From a filamentous cyanobacterium ESFC-1 (GTDB lineage: Bacteria > Cyanobacteriota > Cyanobacteriia > Cyanobacteriales > Spirulinaceae): DNA of 64,000 nucleotides. A model generated the notes under the pieces. That model ran no database searches and had not been told where the DNA came from. It saw only the letters and a list, made by a program, of their open reading frames with translations. Position 1 is the first letter of the stretch. Every line of letters starts with the position of its first letter. Below are positions 8,609 to 17,663 of the stretch, piece by piece. The DNA lies in assembly GCA_000380225.1 (NCBI GenBank), contig KB904821.1, positions 2,412,516-2,476,515 of the forward strand, written 5' to 3'. Position numbers and translations under genes: made by a program.

Positions 8609-9328
8609 ATGTTAGAAGTCCATCATTTAGCGGTCTGCTACCGTAACAACTGGGCAGTCCGCGACCTTTCTTTTTGTCTGCACCCCGGACAACTCACCTG
8701 TTTATTAGGCCCCAATGGTGCAGGGAAAAGTACGGTAGTGAAGGCGATTTTGGGCTTGATTCCGAAAGTGCAAGGGAAAGTTTTGTGGAATGAGCGACCC
8801 CTGAAGTCCCAGTTACACCGTATTGCTTATGTGCCGCAGCGCGTCCAGATTGATTGGGATTATCCGGTAACGGTGCAGAATGTGGTGATGATGGGGCGGA
8901 CTCGTTCAACGGGGTGGTTTCGTACCCCGTCGCGATATTCTCTAGAACTGGCGAAAAATGCCCTAGAACGGGTGGAAATGCTGCAATATGCCAAAAGACC
9001 TATCGGGGAGTTGTCCGGGGGGCAGCAGCAACGGGTATTTCTCGCGAGGGCGTTGGCACAAGAGGCGGATTTGTTCTTTTTTGATGAGCCGTTTGTGGGG
9101 ATTGATAAGAAAACGGAAGATATTATTTTTGATGTTTTTGCTGAGTTGAAACAGTCCAATAAAACTTTATTGGTGATTAGTCACGATCTCAGCGAAACGT
9201 TGAGCCACTATGACCGCTTTTTATTATTAAATCAAAGTTTAATTGCCATGGGGCGCGATCGCGAGGTTTTGACTCCAGCAAATCTGCAACAAGCTTATGG
9301 CAAAAAGCTCAATCTTTTGGTGGCCTAG
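8609..9328 (+). CDS. znuC: Metal ABC transporter ATP-binding protein, zinc type
   Basis: This 239-residue ATPase energises a cluster-9 (Mn/Zn/Fe chelate) ABC importer at the inner membrane. It shows Walker A GPNGAGKS (near 34-41), the signature LSGGQQQR (near 134), Walker B LFFFDEP and the switch histidine in VISHD. The 41-base gap to the permease gene shows an operon. Zinc rather than manganese is suggested by the Zur-box candidate directly upstream; by protein sequence alone MntA would be equally possible. The substrate-binding protein gene normally found with this pair is missing from the locus. Confidence 0.85.
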   Translation: MLEVHHLAVCYRNNWAVRDLSFCLHPGQLTCLLGPNGAGKSTVVKAILGLIPKVQGKVLWNERPLKSQLHRIAYVPQRVQIDWDYPVTVQNVVMMGRTRSTGWFRTPSRYSLELAKNALERVEMLQYAKRPIGELSGGQQQRVFLARALAQEADLFFFDEPFVGIDKKTEDIIFDVFAELKQSNKTLLVISHDLSETLSHYDRFLLLNQSLIAMGRDREVLTPANLQQAYGKKLNLLVA

Positions 9329-9367
9329 GGTAGTATAAAAACCTGTAAATCTATACAAAGGCAAGAC

Positions 9368-10243
9368 ATGGCAATTTGGCATTGGTTGTCTGAACCCCTG
9401 ATGTTTGAATTTATGCGAAATTCGATTACGATTGGGGCGCTTTTGGGGGTATTGTGCGCCGTGGTGGGCAGCTATCTCATTGTGCAACAAATGAGCATGA
9501 TTGGGGGGGTCATTTCTCATGCGGTGGTTCCGGGTTTGTCCTTGGCTTTTTTCTGGAATATTAATCTCGCGATGGGGGCGTTTATCGCGGGAATATTAAG
9601 TGCTTTGGTGGTGGTGGGGATTCAGACGCGATCGCGCATTAAAGTTGATGCAGCGATGGCATTAGTTCTCACCAGTTTTCTCAGTCTGGGGGTTATTTTA
9701 ATTTCTTTATTGGAAACCAATCAACTTGATTTAAGTTTAATTCTTTTTGGCGACATTTTAAGCGTCGTACCGGGGGATGTTGGGAAAACTCTTGTGATTA
9801 CGATTGTTATTTTAATTCTGGTTAAATTATTTTATAAAGAGTTACTGTTTTATACCTTCGATCCTTTAGGCGCACAAGCGAGTGGTTTACCCGTCAATGC
9901 CCTTTATTTTGGCTTGGTGTGTGCCATTGTTTTAACCATTGTTGCCAGTATGCAAACCGTTGGGGTTTTGTTGGTGATGGCGTTGTTAGTTGGCCCGGCG
10001 ATTACGGCTTATTTATTAGTAAAAGAACTGCATCAGATTATGATTTTAGGTTCTGTTTTTGGCATCATTTCCAGTATTGGGGGAATGTATGCCAGTTATT
10101 ATTTAGATTTACCGTCCGGGCCAGCGATTGTGATGGTGATTACGATCTTTTTTATCCTGGCTTTTTTCTTCAGTCCCAGTCAAGGCATTTTAACGGCAGC
10201 TTTGCAAAAAAGAGTGGGTCATATTTATCCCGATTCTGAGTAA
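9368..10243 (+). CDS. znuB: Metal ABC transporter permease, zinc type
   Basis: This 291-residue integral membrane protein of the ABC-3 (ZnuB/MntB/TroC) permease family has about eight hydrophobic segments. It has typical family features such as the early SYLIVQQMSMIGGVISHAVVPG block (near residues 37-58) and GVLLVMALLVGPAITAYL near 200. It forms the channel for the ATPase encoded just upstream. No third gene follows on this strand, so the binding protein must lie elsewhere. Confidence 0.87.
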   Translation: MAIWHWLSEPLMFEFMRNSITIGALLGVLCAVVGSYLIVQQMSMIGGVISHAVVPGLSLAFFWNINLAMGAFIAGILSALVVVGIQTRSRIKVDAAMALVLTSFLSLGVILISLLETNQLDLSLILFGDILSVVPGDVGKTLVITIVILILVKLFYKELLFYTFDPLGAQASGLPVNALYFGLVCAIVLTIVASMQTVGVLLVMALLVGPAITAYLLVKELHQIMILGSVFGIISSIGGMYASYYLDLPSGPAIVMVITIFFILAFFFSPSQGILTAALQKRVGHIYPDSE

Positions 10244-10599
10244 GGATTTAAGAACTCCGTTTTCTTATTTGCTTATGCGATTAAGTTGGAATTAAACCCT
10301 AGAAACCGGGGTTCTGGGGTAATATTTTGAGTCTAGCCAGTAGTACCATGACACAAGTTTAGTCATTTGGTATCAATTTCCGTACAGTAATCTCCCCATA
10401 CAGGTATCGTATTATCCTTAAATTGCCCTCACCCCAAACCCCTCTCCCACGGGGAGAGGGGCTGTTGGTTTTTATGGGGAATTACTATTAAATGGTGGGT
10501 TACGGCGGATTGCTGTCACAGCCTCAAAACCAATAACCAACAACCAACAACCAACAACAAAAAACCAGTCAATCTTCGGGACAACGCGACCCTTAGATA
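10244..10599. other. Intergenic mosaic of repeat fragments
   Basis: There is no gene here. I see an AGAAACCGGGGTTCT fragment (about 10301-10315) like the inverted repeat after the flavoprotein gene near 37.85 kb. AGTAGTACCATGACACA (10339-10355) resembles the terminal repeat of the 18457-18581 element. A hairpin CCCCTCTCCC-ac-GGGGAGAGGGG spans 10439-10461, and GGTGGGTTACGGCGGAT lies near 10495-10510. A short CCAACAA/CCAATAA heptamer run covers 10526-10559. It looks like a graveyard of small mobile or palindromic elements. Confidence 0.6.
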
Positions 10600-13215
10600 C
10601 TATTCCTGCTTGGCTTCTAACGCCGCTAAACGACTCTTGAGGTCTTGATTGTCTTGCTTAATTTGTTCTAACTCCTGCCGTAACTTTTTCACCGCTTTGT
10701 CTGACCCCAGATTTTTCTGGACTTTCTGCACAGATTCTTCGGCCAAGCGACGGACGCGGCCATCGGGGGTTTGTTCGGCTAAATCGCTTAAAATCGCGAT
10801 CGCCTCTGGGGTTTGCATCTTTCCTAACGCTACCGAGACGGCAACTTGCGTTAAGAAAAAGCTTTCCGAAGCCAGCATATCGAGGGTTTCGAGAATCGAC
10901 TCGACGCGATCGGGGGTTTGGCCCGTGGATACTGCCCCTAGCGCCCGAATTGCCGCCAAACGCAGGGCTTGGGGCGTTCCGGTTTGGGTGTATTCGGTAA
11001 TCATTTCCACGGCAACGGGAACGGTTTTCAGGCGGCTGAGACCACTAATGACACCCCCCCGGATGACCTCATTCCAGCCTGCACGTTCTTTGAGAACTTT
11101 TTGGTAAAGTTGCAGCACTTCCTCTTGCTTGTCTTTGAGCGCACCCAAGATCATTCCCCCTAAACTGCTGAGGGCTGCGGCTTCGGTGTAGTAACTCTCG
11201 TCTCCCTTTTCAGCCACCTTGTAGACGGCTTTGTAGCTTTCTGGGGTGCGGAAGTTGGAGAGGGCGGTGATGGCCGCGCGGCGCACTTTGGCGTTATCAT
11301 CTTTGAGTGCCGCAGTCAGGGCTGTTGCGGCTTGGTCGAGTTTGAGTTTACCGAGTTGCTTGGCTACTTCTACCCGCACTCCCCAAAACTCATCTTCAGT
11401 AAGGGCAGTTTTCAGGGCTTTGATGGTGTCGAGGTTGCCTTTTTTGCCCAGGGCGATCGCGGCGTAAATGCGCGAAACAGGGTCGGGATCGTGTTGCAGT
11501 TGCGCTTTTAATTCCGCGACGGGATATTCTAAAGAAACAGTTTTCAAGAAGTAGTTACCCACATCAAAACTCAAGAAACTGGGCTTTTGGGGTAAGGGGA
11601 AATAAAAGCTTTGTTCGGCTTGATTGAGATGTAGTCCAAAGGTTTGTAATTCAACTTTGGTCTTTTTCTTTTTGCCTTTCTTTTCCACATAGCCAAAGGC
11701 GACGGGAATTTTGAGATCGAATAATTCGTTTTCGCTGGCGGGTTTATTGGCTTTGGCTTGGGTTTGTTTGACGGTGATTTTGGCTAATTTATTCTCACTG
11801 TCCCAACTATAAGATACTTTAAAATCGGGATGACCGCCTCGGAAGACATATTGATCGAATAAAAAGGCTAAGTTGCGTCCGGTTGCGGTTTCGATGGCTC
11901 GTAATAAGTCGATGGTTTCGACGGTTTGATGGGCGTTATTCTGCACAAAGGTATGAATGGCTTTGTCGAACAATTCATCTCCTAGAATGCCCCGGATCAT
12001 GTGGTAAACGCAAGCGCCTTTTTCATACAAGTGGCGATCGTATAATTCGATGGCTTCGCGGTAAATATTGGTAACAATGGGACGACGATAACGGGACTTA
12101 TCTTCTGATAAATAGCTGCGGGCTTCATTGAGGATATAATAAGCGCCATCATCAGCCCCATATTCATGTTCTGTCCACTGCACTTCTGAATAAGAAGCAG
12201 CCCCTTCTTTAATCCAAGCATGAGACCAATGTTTGATGACGACTAAATCCCCAAACCATTGATGGGCTAATTCGTGAACGACTAGGCTTTCGGTACGGCT
12301 GTTGTCAATGGCAGCCCGTTCGTCGAGCAAACAGCGATCGGTTAAAAGGGTAGTAGAAGTGTTCTCCATCCCCCCGAAAATAAAGTCATCAACGCAGACT
12401 TGGGCGTATTTGGGATAAGGATAATCATAGCCGTATTTCTGGCTGAGAAATTCCATCATTCGCGGCGTTTTACCCATGCTGCGTTGAGCATCTTCGACGC
12501 GATCTTTTTCAATGTAATAAACAACGGGGGTCTTTTGCCATTTGTCTTTAATTTCGGCAAATTCTCCCACTGCTAAGGTCATTAAGTAGGTGGGATGGAC
12601 TTGTTTTTGATGCCAATGAAAGATGCGATCGCGCTTGCCGGATTTTTCGTTAGAAATGAGTTCCCCATTAGAAATGGCGATATGATCTTTCGGGACTTTA
12701 ACGCGAATTTCCGAGGTGGCTAATTGACCGGGATAATCGAAGCAGGGAAACCAGAAACGGGAGTCTTCGTCTTCTCCCTGCGTCCAAACTTGGGTCGGTT
12801 TGTTGGGATAATCTGCGTTAGGATGAATGAAATATAAGCCCCGTTGCGGTTCAGTTACAGAGTAGGCGATCGCGAGGTCGAAAGTTTTTTCGGTGGTGGG
12901 TTCAAGTAACTCAATTTGTAACTGCTGGCCGTCGTATTCAAAGGGTTGGGCTACTTCGTTAATTAATACCGATTCGATGTCTAAATCTACCGCATCCAGG
13001 GTTAAATATTTAATCCCTGGGTGAATCGGTTTGATCGTAATGGTACAAGTCCCACTAAAAGAAGACTGGGGAATATCTAACGCTAAATCGAGGAAAATAT
13101 GCTCAACTTGACCGGGACGATCGGGGTTATAGTGGGGTTTTGCACCCGGTAATTCAAAGGTTTTTTGATTTTGTTCTTCTGTGTCGAAATAAAAATAGTT
13201 CAAGCTCATACTCAC
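10600..13215 (-). CDS. M1 family metallopeptidase with C-terminal HEAT repeats
   Basis: This 871-residue zinc aminopeptidase is related to PepN. The exopeptidase motif appears as GGMEN near 280, a variant of GAMEN. HELAHQWFGD near 314-323 and WIKEGAASYSE about 18 residues on complete the HExxH-x18-E zinc site. After the catalytic region, residues about 570-830 form repeated helical pairs typical of HEAT/PBS-lyase repeats. The last about 30 residues form a charged coiled coil rich in Lys, Glu and Gln. No signal peptide is visible, so it is probably cytosolic. The next gene upstream on the same strand starts about 100 bp away, so it may be a single-gene unit. Confidence 0.92.
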   Translation of the reverse strand: MSMSLNYFYFDTEEQNQKTFELPGAKPHYNPDRPGQVEHIFLDLALDIPQSSFSGTCTITIKPIHPGIKYLTLDAVDLDIESVLINEVAQPFEYDGQQLQIELLEPTTEKTFDLAIAYSVTEPQRGLYFIHPNADYPNKPTQVWTQGEDEDSRFWFPCFDYPGQLATSEIRVKVPKDHIAISNGELISNEKSGKRDRIFHWHQKQVHPTYLMTLAVGEFAEIKDKWQKTPVVYYIEKDRVEDAQRSMGKTPRMMEFLSQKYGYDYPYPKYAQVCVDDFIFGGMENTSTTLLTDRCLLDERAAIDNSRTESLVVHELAHQWFGDLVVIKHWSHAWIKEGAASYSEVQWTEHEYGADDGAYYILNEARSYLSEDKSRYRRPIVTNIYREAIELYDRHLYEKGACVYHMIRGILGDELFDKAIHTFVQNNAHQTVETIDLLRAIETATGRNLAFLFDQYVFRGGHPDFKVSYSWDSENKLAKITVKQTQAKANKPASENELFDLKIPVAFGYVEKKGKKKKTKVELQTFGLHLNQAEQSFYFPLPQKPSFLSFDVGNYFLKTVSLEYPVAELKAQLQHDPDPVSRIYAAIALGKKGNLDTIKALKTALTEDEFWGVRVEVAKQLGKLKLDQAATALTAALKDDNAKVRRAAITALSNFRTPESYKAVYKVAEKGDESYYTEAAALSSLGGMILGALKDKQEEVLQLYQKVLKERAGWNEVIRGGVISGLSRLKTVPVAVEMITEYTQTGTPQALRLAAIRALGAVSTGQTPDRVESILETLDMLASESFFLTQVAVSVALGKMQTPEAIAILSDLAEQTPDGRVRRLAEESVQKVQKNLGSDKAVKKLRQELEQIKQDNQDLKSRLAALEAKQE

Positions 13216-13320
13216 TCAGGAGAAATGTACTTAGGGATTGCTCAATTCGATGAAACAGGATTTTCCCTATAAGTTACTAGGGTAGCGCGATCGCGCCCCG
13301 AACGTGCAACCTCTACATCC

Positions 13321-14172
13321 CTACTCCATCCCCAAACGTCCGCTTCCCAAGGCAGGAGTCGAGGTTTCTGACCAAAGTTCATCTTTCAGTTGCAGGCGAT
13401 CGCCCTCGGCAACCTTTTCGTTGTATAACTCAACTAAGCTTAAAAATAGCGTAATATGTTCTTTGACAATGTTACGGATTTCTTGATGAGCTAATGAGTT
13501 CATTTTTCCTAAAAATAAAGGCTCATTGTTTTGAGCAGGTAACATGGTTTCAATTTGATACATACGCGCCGATTGTAAAGTTAACCAAATAAAGGGTGAG
13601 TTATTGAGTTCTTCCATTAAATCAATAGCATCTGGCTCTAAAAATAACGCATATTTTTCCACAGTTCGATTTAAATTTTCGTGGAGTTGCCAACATTCCC
13701 AAGAAATGTAACTACTCCAAGTCATTTCCCCAAACTTGAACATCGAAACCGTTTTCGAGAAATCTAAAAACGCGATCTGCTCGTAATAATCATCATTAAA
13801 AAAATCGCTAAACTGCTGATACTCTTTTTCGGGTTTTCCGGGGGCTGCGGCTTTAAACAAACTAAAAAGTAAAAGAAAATGACGGTTGAGAGGGCGGCGC
13901 AATTGCTGAAAAGCAACCTTTTCCCGGCGTTGGCGCTCTTTTTCCTGTTCGGCATCTAGAACCGAATCAATCGAGAAGACGACTAATAAAATGCCGATAA
14001 TCTCTGCTGCTAAATCTAAGGGAAGCTCTTGTATCCACTGTTTACTGCTGTTCAAGAAAAAACCAATGGTCAAACAAAGGGTTAACAATGTAAACAGAAT
14101 AATATAAGTTGATTTTAAACTACCTTGCATCTGAGTTGTAAATTCGGCTGAGAGATTAATATTTTGATTCAA
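13321..14172 (-). CDS. Hypothetical two-TM membrane protein
   Basis: I do not recognise this 283-residue protein. It has two transmembrane segments (about 22-42 and 54-72). A highly charged stretch (EQEKERQRREK near 75-87) follows, then a soluble, mostly helical domain rich in aromatic residues. The topology suggests both ends face the cytoplasm with the C-terminal domain inside. It lies upstream of the M1 peptidase gene on the same strand, about 100 bp apart. No motif gives a function. Confidence 0.7.
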   Translation of the reverse strand: MNQNINLSAEFTTQMQGSLKSTYIILFTLLTLCLTIGFFLNSSKQWIQELPLDLAAEIIGILLVVFSIDSVLDAEQEKERQRREKVAFQQLRRPLNRHFLLLFSLFKAAAPGKPEKEYQQFSDFFNDDYYEQIAFLDFSKTVSMFKFGEMTWSSYISWECWQLHENLNRTVEKYALFLEPDAIDLMEELNNSPFIWLTLQSARMYQIETMLPAQNNEPLFLGKMNSLAHQEIRNIVKEHITLFLSLVELYNEKVAEGDRLQLKDELWSETSTPALGSGRLGME

Positions 14173-14214
14173 TGCTATTTAGTATTATGGCTCAAGCCAC
14201 AATTGCGCCCTAAA

Positions 14215-14342
14215 TATAGCAGTAGCACTTCGGGTTAGGGCGTGGTGGGGTTTGCCCTCACCCCAATCCCTCTCCCACCGATCGCTTGGGCTTGTTTTCT
14301 AAGAATTGAGGCGGTGTCCTAACTGCTTTGGCGGTTGCTATA
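14215..14342. mobile_element. MITE-like element, TATAGCA family, copy 1
   Basis: This 128-bp element has imperfect terminal inverted repeats: TATAGCA, 12 variable bases, then GTTAGG at the left, against GTCCTAAC, 12 bases, TGCTATA at the right. A second copy lies at 28181-28306. The outermost bases read TA-TAGCA and TGCTA-TA, consistent with a TA target duplication as in IS630/mariner relatives. It has no coding capacity. This copy has lost the central CCCTCTCCC hairpin symmetry of the second copy. Confidence 0.8.
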
Positions 14343-14419
14343 AAAAATAAAGAGAGGCTAGTCCATAGCCTCTACAAATTCACGCGATCGCCACCGAGCG
14401 AGTATTTTGATATTTTATT

Positions 14420-15043
14420 TTATTGATGAGCGTATTCAGGATTAGACACTGTATGCACCCGTGGCTTTCTTGCACCCATAGAAGCGCCAATCATCGCTGC
14501 AACCCAAGCCAACAACGCGCCAAATAAGAACGACCAAGCGGCCTTAGCAGCATTAGCGGCAAATTGTTCGGCTTCGGCGGCACTCAGGGATTGCTGGGGA
14601 ATATTCACGCTACCAGGGGGTAATTGTTCGGCGGCTGCACCCGCACCCGCGGCCACAACACCAAAGACACCAGAAACACCCCAAGCCAGCATCAACGAGC
14701 TTAACGCTAAAGTGGTTGCCCAGAGGATTGTACTGTTGAGCAGGGCAGTTTTCTTGTTCATCGGGCCGCAAGTACGAGCCATAATCCAACCCGCCACAAA
14801 CAAAGCGATGAATAAACTAATAATCGACCAAATGCCCACACCCCAGGAAACAGAAGAAGCATCAGCATCTCCGGCACTGAGCATCAAGCCGATCGCACTA
14901 CCCAAGGCACTTAATATAAGTTGTACCGCGATCGCGACGACGATACCACCAAAAATTGGACCCCAACGCACGCGATCGTGATAATCAACGGGACGATCGA
15001 CAGCAGAGTTATTAATAACCGTTTCTCGTTCTGTATATGTCAT
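14420..15043 (-). CDS. Hypothetical multi-pass membrane protein
   Basis: This 207-residue protein has a polar N-terminus with an Asp/Arg-rich segment and about four transmembrane helices (near 28-55, 68-90, 105-135, 165-190). The helices are rich in Ala, Gly and Ser. The segment between helices 3 and 4 is Ala/Gln-rich and probably outside the membrane. No enzyme motif is visible. It is divergent from the DUF2382 stress-type gene across a 341-bp AT-rich spacer, so the two could share regulation, but that is inference. Confidence 0.7.
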   Translation of the reverse strand: MTYTERETVINNSAVDRPVDYHDRVRWGPIFGGIVVAIAVQLILSALGSAIGLMLSAGDADASSVSWGVGIWSIISLFIALFVAGWIMARTCGPMNKKTALLNSTILWATTLALSSLMLAWGVSGVFGVVAAGAGAAAEQLPPGSVNIPQQSLSAAEAEQFAANAAKAAWSFLFGALLAWVAAMIGASMGARKPRVHTVSNPEYAHQ

Positions 15044-15384
15044 TTTTCCTTCCTTTTTTTAAGAATAAAGCTATTTTGAACGGGTTAATCGTATCAATAA
15101 CCCTAAGATATCGATATTTAGAAATCGATCAATCTATCTAGGGTGATACGCTTAATATTTCGTATTTATCTTTATTGAATCAAAATGAGGAGGAGCGCGA
15201 TCGCGACTTCATTCTCTAGAAGGAAGTACAGAGGATTTCAAAGTCCTAGTATAAAAGTAGAGCAAACAGATTGAAAGCAATTAAATCCCTCAGATTTAAT
15301 ATTACTTAATATTTATTTTTGAGATAAATCTGCTTTTAATTGATGTTCACTGTAGCTAATAATCTAGGAGATTAAATTTAATTT
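15044..15384. other. AT-rich divergent intergenic region
   Basis: This 341-bp spacer separates two divergent genes and should hold both promoters. I see a short inverted repeat CGATATTT-ag-AAATCG near 15110-15130 and one HIP1 site, but no convincing paired -35/-10 hexamers and no coding frame. Confidence 0.5.
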
Positions 15385-16269
15385 ATGGCACTTTACAAAA
15401 TCAGTAACGTATATCCGAATTACGATAAAAACTTTTTTGAAGGAAAAGATATTAAAGGAATGGATGTCTATGCTGGTGCAAACACCAGTGAAAAAGTCGG
15501 CACCATTGAAGACATTTTAGTGGATGAACAAGGTTATTTCCGTTATTTCGTCCTCGATACGGGTTTCTGGATTTTCGGTAAGAAAGTCTTGCTTCCCATC
15601 GGTCGCAGTCGCGTAGAAATGGAGCAAAATCGCATCTATGCAACCGGTTTAACCAGTAAAGAACAAGCCGAACGCTTACCCGAATACGATCATGATATGA
15701 CCGTGGATTATGAATATGAAGAAAGAGTCCGTGGCGTATATCGCACCCCGACCGTAGGAGAATCGGCTCCGGTTGAAGCAAGTGCAGATACCACTGTAGC
15801 CACTACTTCGGCTACTTCGACTTACGACCGCGACAGTTATACTTACGATCGCGAACCCGAACTTTATAATACCAACAATCGCGATCACGACAAATTACAC
15901 TTGTACGAAGAACGCTTGATTACCGACAAAAATCGTCGCGAAACTGGCGAAGTCGTCGTGGGTAAGAAAGTCGAAAAAGAAACAGCTCGCGCTGAAGTTC
16001 CGGTCGAAAAAGAAAAGGTCGTTATCGAGGTTTCCACCCCGACTAACGAGCGGAAAGTCGCACCCCATAAGCCTGACTTTGGTGATGCAGAAGTCGCTCG
16101 CATGAAAGTGCATGAAGAAACTGCTGACATCCACAAAGAAGCTTACGAACGTGGCGAAGTCGAAGTTCACAAAGAAGTCGAACGAGATACTGTCTCTGCC
16201 AAGAAAGAATTACGTCGCGAAGAATTAGACGTAGAACGCAAAGGCAATCCCCGCATCGACCGCAGCTAA
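15385..16269 (+). CDS. PRC-barrel and DUF2382 (YsnF/AvaK) domain protein
   Basis: This 294-residue soluble protein has an N-terminal PRC-barrel-like domain (about 20-100) and a linker rich in Tyr, Thr and Asp (about 110-165). A C-terminal DUF2382 domain (about 170-290) has the usual alternating charged pattern: LYEERLITDK, RRETGEVVVGKKVEKE, ERGEVEVHKEVERDTV. Relatives (AvaK, YsnF) are stress-induced proteins of unknown mechanism. The C-terminus is unusually rich in Glu and Lys and probably extended beta. The RBS-like GGAG lies about 10 bases before the ATG. Confidence 0.88.
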   Translation: MALYKISNVYPNYDKNFFEGKDIKGMDVYAGANTSEKVGTIEDILVDEQGYFRYFVLDTGFWIFGKKVLLPIGRSRVEMEQNRIYATGLTSKEQAERLPEYDHDMTVDYEYEERVRGVYRTPTVGESAPVEASADTTVATTSATSTYDRDSYTYDREPELYNTNNRDHDKLHLYEERLITDKNRRETGEVVVGKKVEKETARAEVPVEKEKVVIEVSTPTNERKVAPHKPDFGDAEVARMKVHEETADIHKEAYERGEVEVHKEVERDTVSAKKELRREELDVERKGNPRIDRS

Positions 16270-16297
16270 TTACCTTTAATTAGTCCATAACTCGCAG

Positions 16298-16322
16298 ATG
16301 AGTTGAGAAACCCTCAACTCAT
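16298..16322 (+). terminator. Hairpin after the DUF2382 gene
   Basis: ATGAGTTGAG (16298-16307) and CTCAACTCAT (16313-16322) form a perfect 10-bp stem with a 5-base loop about 30 bases after the stop codon. The downstream sequence is AT-rich but lacks a clean T run, so it may be a weak terminator or an RNA-stabilising hairpin. Confidence 0.5.
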
Positions 16323-16369
16323 TTGCTATTAAAACCTTTTTAAATTTTGTAATCGGAGATAGAAAATAA

Positions 16370-17251
16370 ATGTTAAAATCGTGGCGTTGGTTATCAATAA
16401 GTATAACGGGTTTTCTGGCTGGAATTGGCATGGGTGCTTTGAGTACTGCTCTCACCCCTCATGCTTCTGTTTCGGCGCAAACCCAATCTGTAAATTATCC
16501 CGATGTCGAAGCCGATTATTGGGCGCAACCTTACATTCAAGCCCTCACTTCTCGCGGGGTTTTAGAAGGTTATCCCGATAATTCTTATCGTCCTGAAAAG
16601 ATTATTGACCGCGACGAATATGCCGCCGTTTTGCGTCAAGCCTTTAACCCGGAAACCGAGCGCATGATTCCCAGTGGTAGTATTTTCGCAGACGTATCCC
16701 AAGATTATTGGGCAAGTCAACCCATCGAAGAAGCCTATGAAAAAGGCTTTATGCAAGACTTTACCCCGGATTCTGAGCGCTTGTTTCGGCCCAAAAACGA
16801 TGTTTCCCGGTTAGAGGCATTGATGGCGCTGTATCGCGGCTTAGAGCTAGAATACGAAGCCCCGCAACCCCAAGCCAAAGTCGAAACCATGCGTCCGGTA
16901 GCGCCGCGACAATTGGCGTTTCCGATGGCGTTTACGGCGTTAATTCCGTCTTTCTTGGTCACGCAACCCGCGCAAGCGACTCCTGCCCAGAATCCTTTAT
17001 CGGCGCAGGAATATGTGCAACGATATTATGAGGATGCCGAGCAAATTCCTGATAATGCCATGAATGCGATCGCGGCCTTGACTCAAAATAACGTGATTGT
17101 TAGCTATCCCAATCCTCAACAACTCAATCTACAAGAGCCATTAGAACGGGGAACCACCGCCGCTTTAATTTATCAAACCTTGGCGGCGCAAGGCAAAGTC
17201 GATCCCACTGCTTTAGAAGGTGAAACCCCGGATGTTGTGGCAGAGCAATAA
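16370..17251 (+). CDS. S-layer homology (SLH) domain protein
   Basis: This 293-residue exported protein begins with a cleavable signal peptide (about 1-38, ending near VSAQ). Three SLH-like segments follow: YPDVEADYWAQPYIQAL (about 43-100), FADVSQDYWASQPIEEAY (about 105-165), and a divergent third near 215-285. Between the second and third lies a hydrophobic Ala-rich segment (about 180-205). SLH domains bind secondary cell-wall polysaccharide or anchor outer-membrane proteins in cyanobacteria. No porin domain is attached, so this is a small SLH protein of unknown role. It directly precedes a truncated membrane-protein gene. Confidence 0.85.
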   Translation: MLKSWRWLSISITGFLAGIGMGALSTALTPHASVSAQTQSVNYPDVEADYWAQPYIQALTSRGVLEGYPDNSYRPEKIIDRDEYAAVLRQAFNPETERMIPSGSIFADVSQDYWASQPIEEAYEKGFMQDFTPDSERLFRPKNDVSRLEALMALYRGLELEYEAPQPQAKVETMRPVAPRQLAFPMAFTALIPSFLVTQPAQATPAQNPLSAQEYVQRYYEDAEQIPDNAMNAIAALTQNNVIVSYPNPQQLNLQEPLERGTTAALIYQTLAAQGKVDPTALEGETPDVVAEQ

Positions 17252-17663
17252 ATACAGCATTTCCCCATATCTGGCGTTACTTCTTTCTGCAATGGCGGCG
17301 ATGAGTGTCATGTTGTTTGGTTTTGCGCCGATTACTTTGTTTTTCCGCTTATCGATTAGCGATTATATCTTCTTTCAATTTTTGAATTTGTTTGTCTTGG
17401 CTGCGGCTGGCATTATCGGCGTTCACTTCTTTTATCGGGGGATGTTATATCTCGATGAAAAAGATGCAGAAAAGCCGCAATATCGCTTGACTGTTCTTAA
17501 AAGTTGGCTGGTTTTATATGGCTTTGTCGGTAGTCAGTTGGGCTGGACATTACGCCCCTTTTTCGGCGCACCGGGAATGGAGTTTCAGTTTTTTCGCCAA
17601 CTAGAAAGCAACTTTTATCTACAAGTCATTCGCATGATTGGTAATGTTTTGGGAGTGAATTAA
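17241..17663 (+). pseudogene. 5'-truncated membrane protein remnant, WH2-like cyanobacterial family
   Basis: The frame from about 17241 to the TAA at 17661 encodes four hydrophobic segments and the block SWLVLYGFVGSQLGWTLRPF. I associate this with the C-terminal half of a larger cyanobacterial membrane protein, often annotated as actin-binding WH2 domain-containing. An in-frame start at 17220 would lie inside the SLH gene, and the family's N-terminal region (roughly a hundred residues) is missing. The recognisable part begins a few bases from the SLH stop codon, suggesting a deletion joined the two genes. It could still be translated by coupling from the SLH gene. Confidence 0.5.

Noticed and set aside
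8230-8646. Plus-strand frames rich in LVIGHWS repeats
   Set aside because: These are heptamer-array artefacts; they overlap the start of znuC in another frame.
13321-14172. Toxin or effector role for the two-TM hypothetical protein
   Set aside because: Nothing in the sequence or its neighbours supports it; it is left as hypothetical.
15110-15135. Possible operator CGATATTT-ag-AAATCG in the DUF2382 spacer
   Set aside because: The palindrome is short and AT-rich, as expected by chance in this spacer, and no second copy was found.
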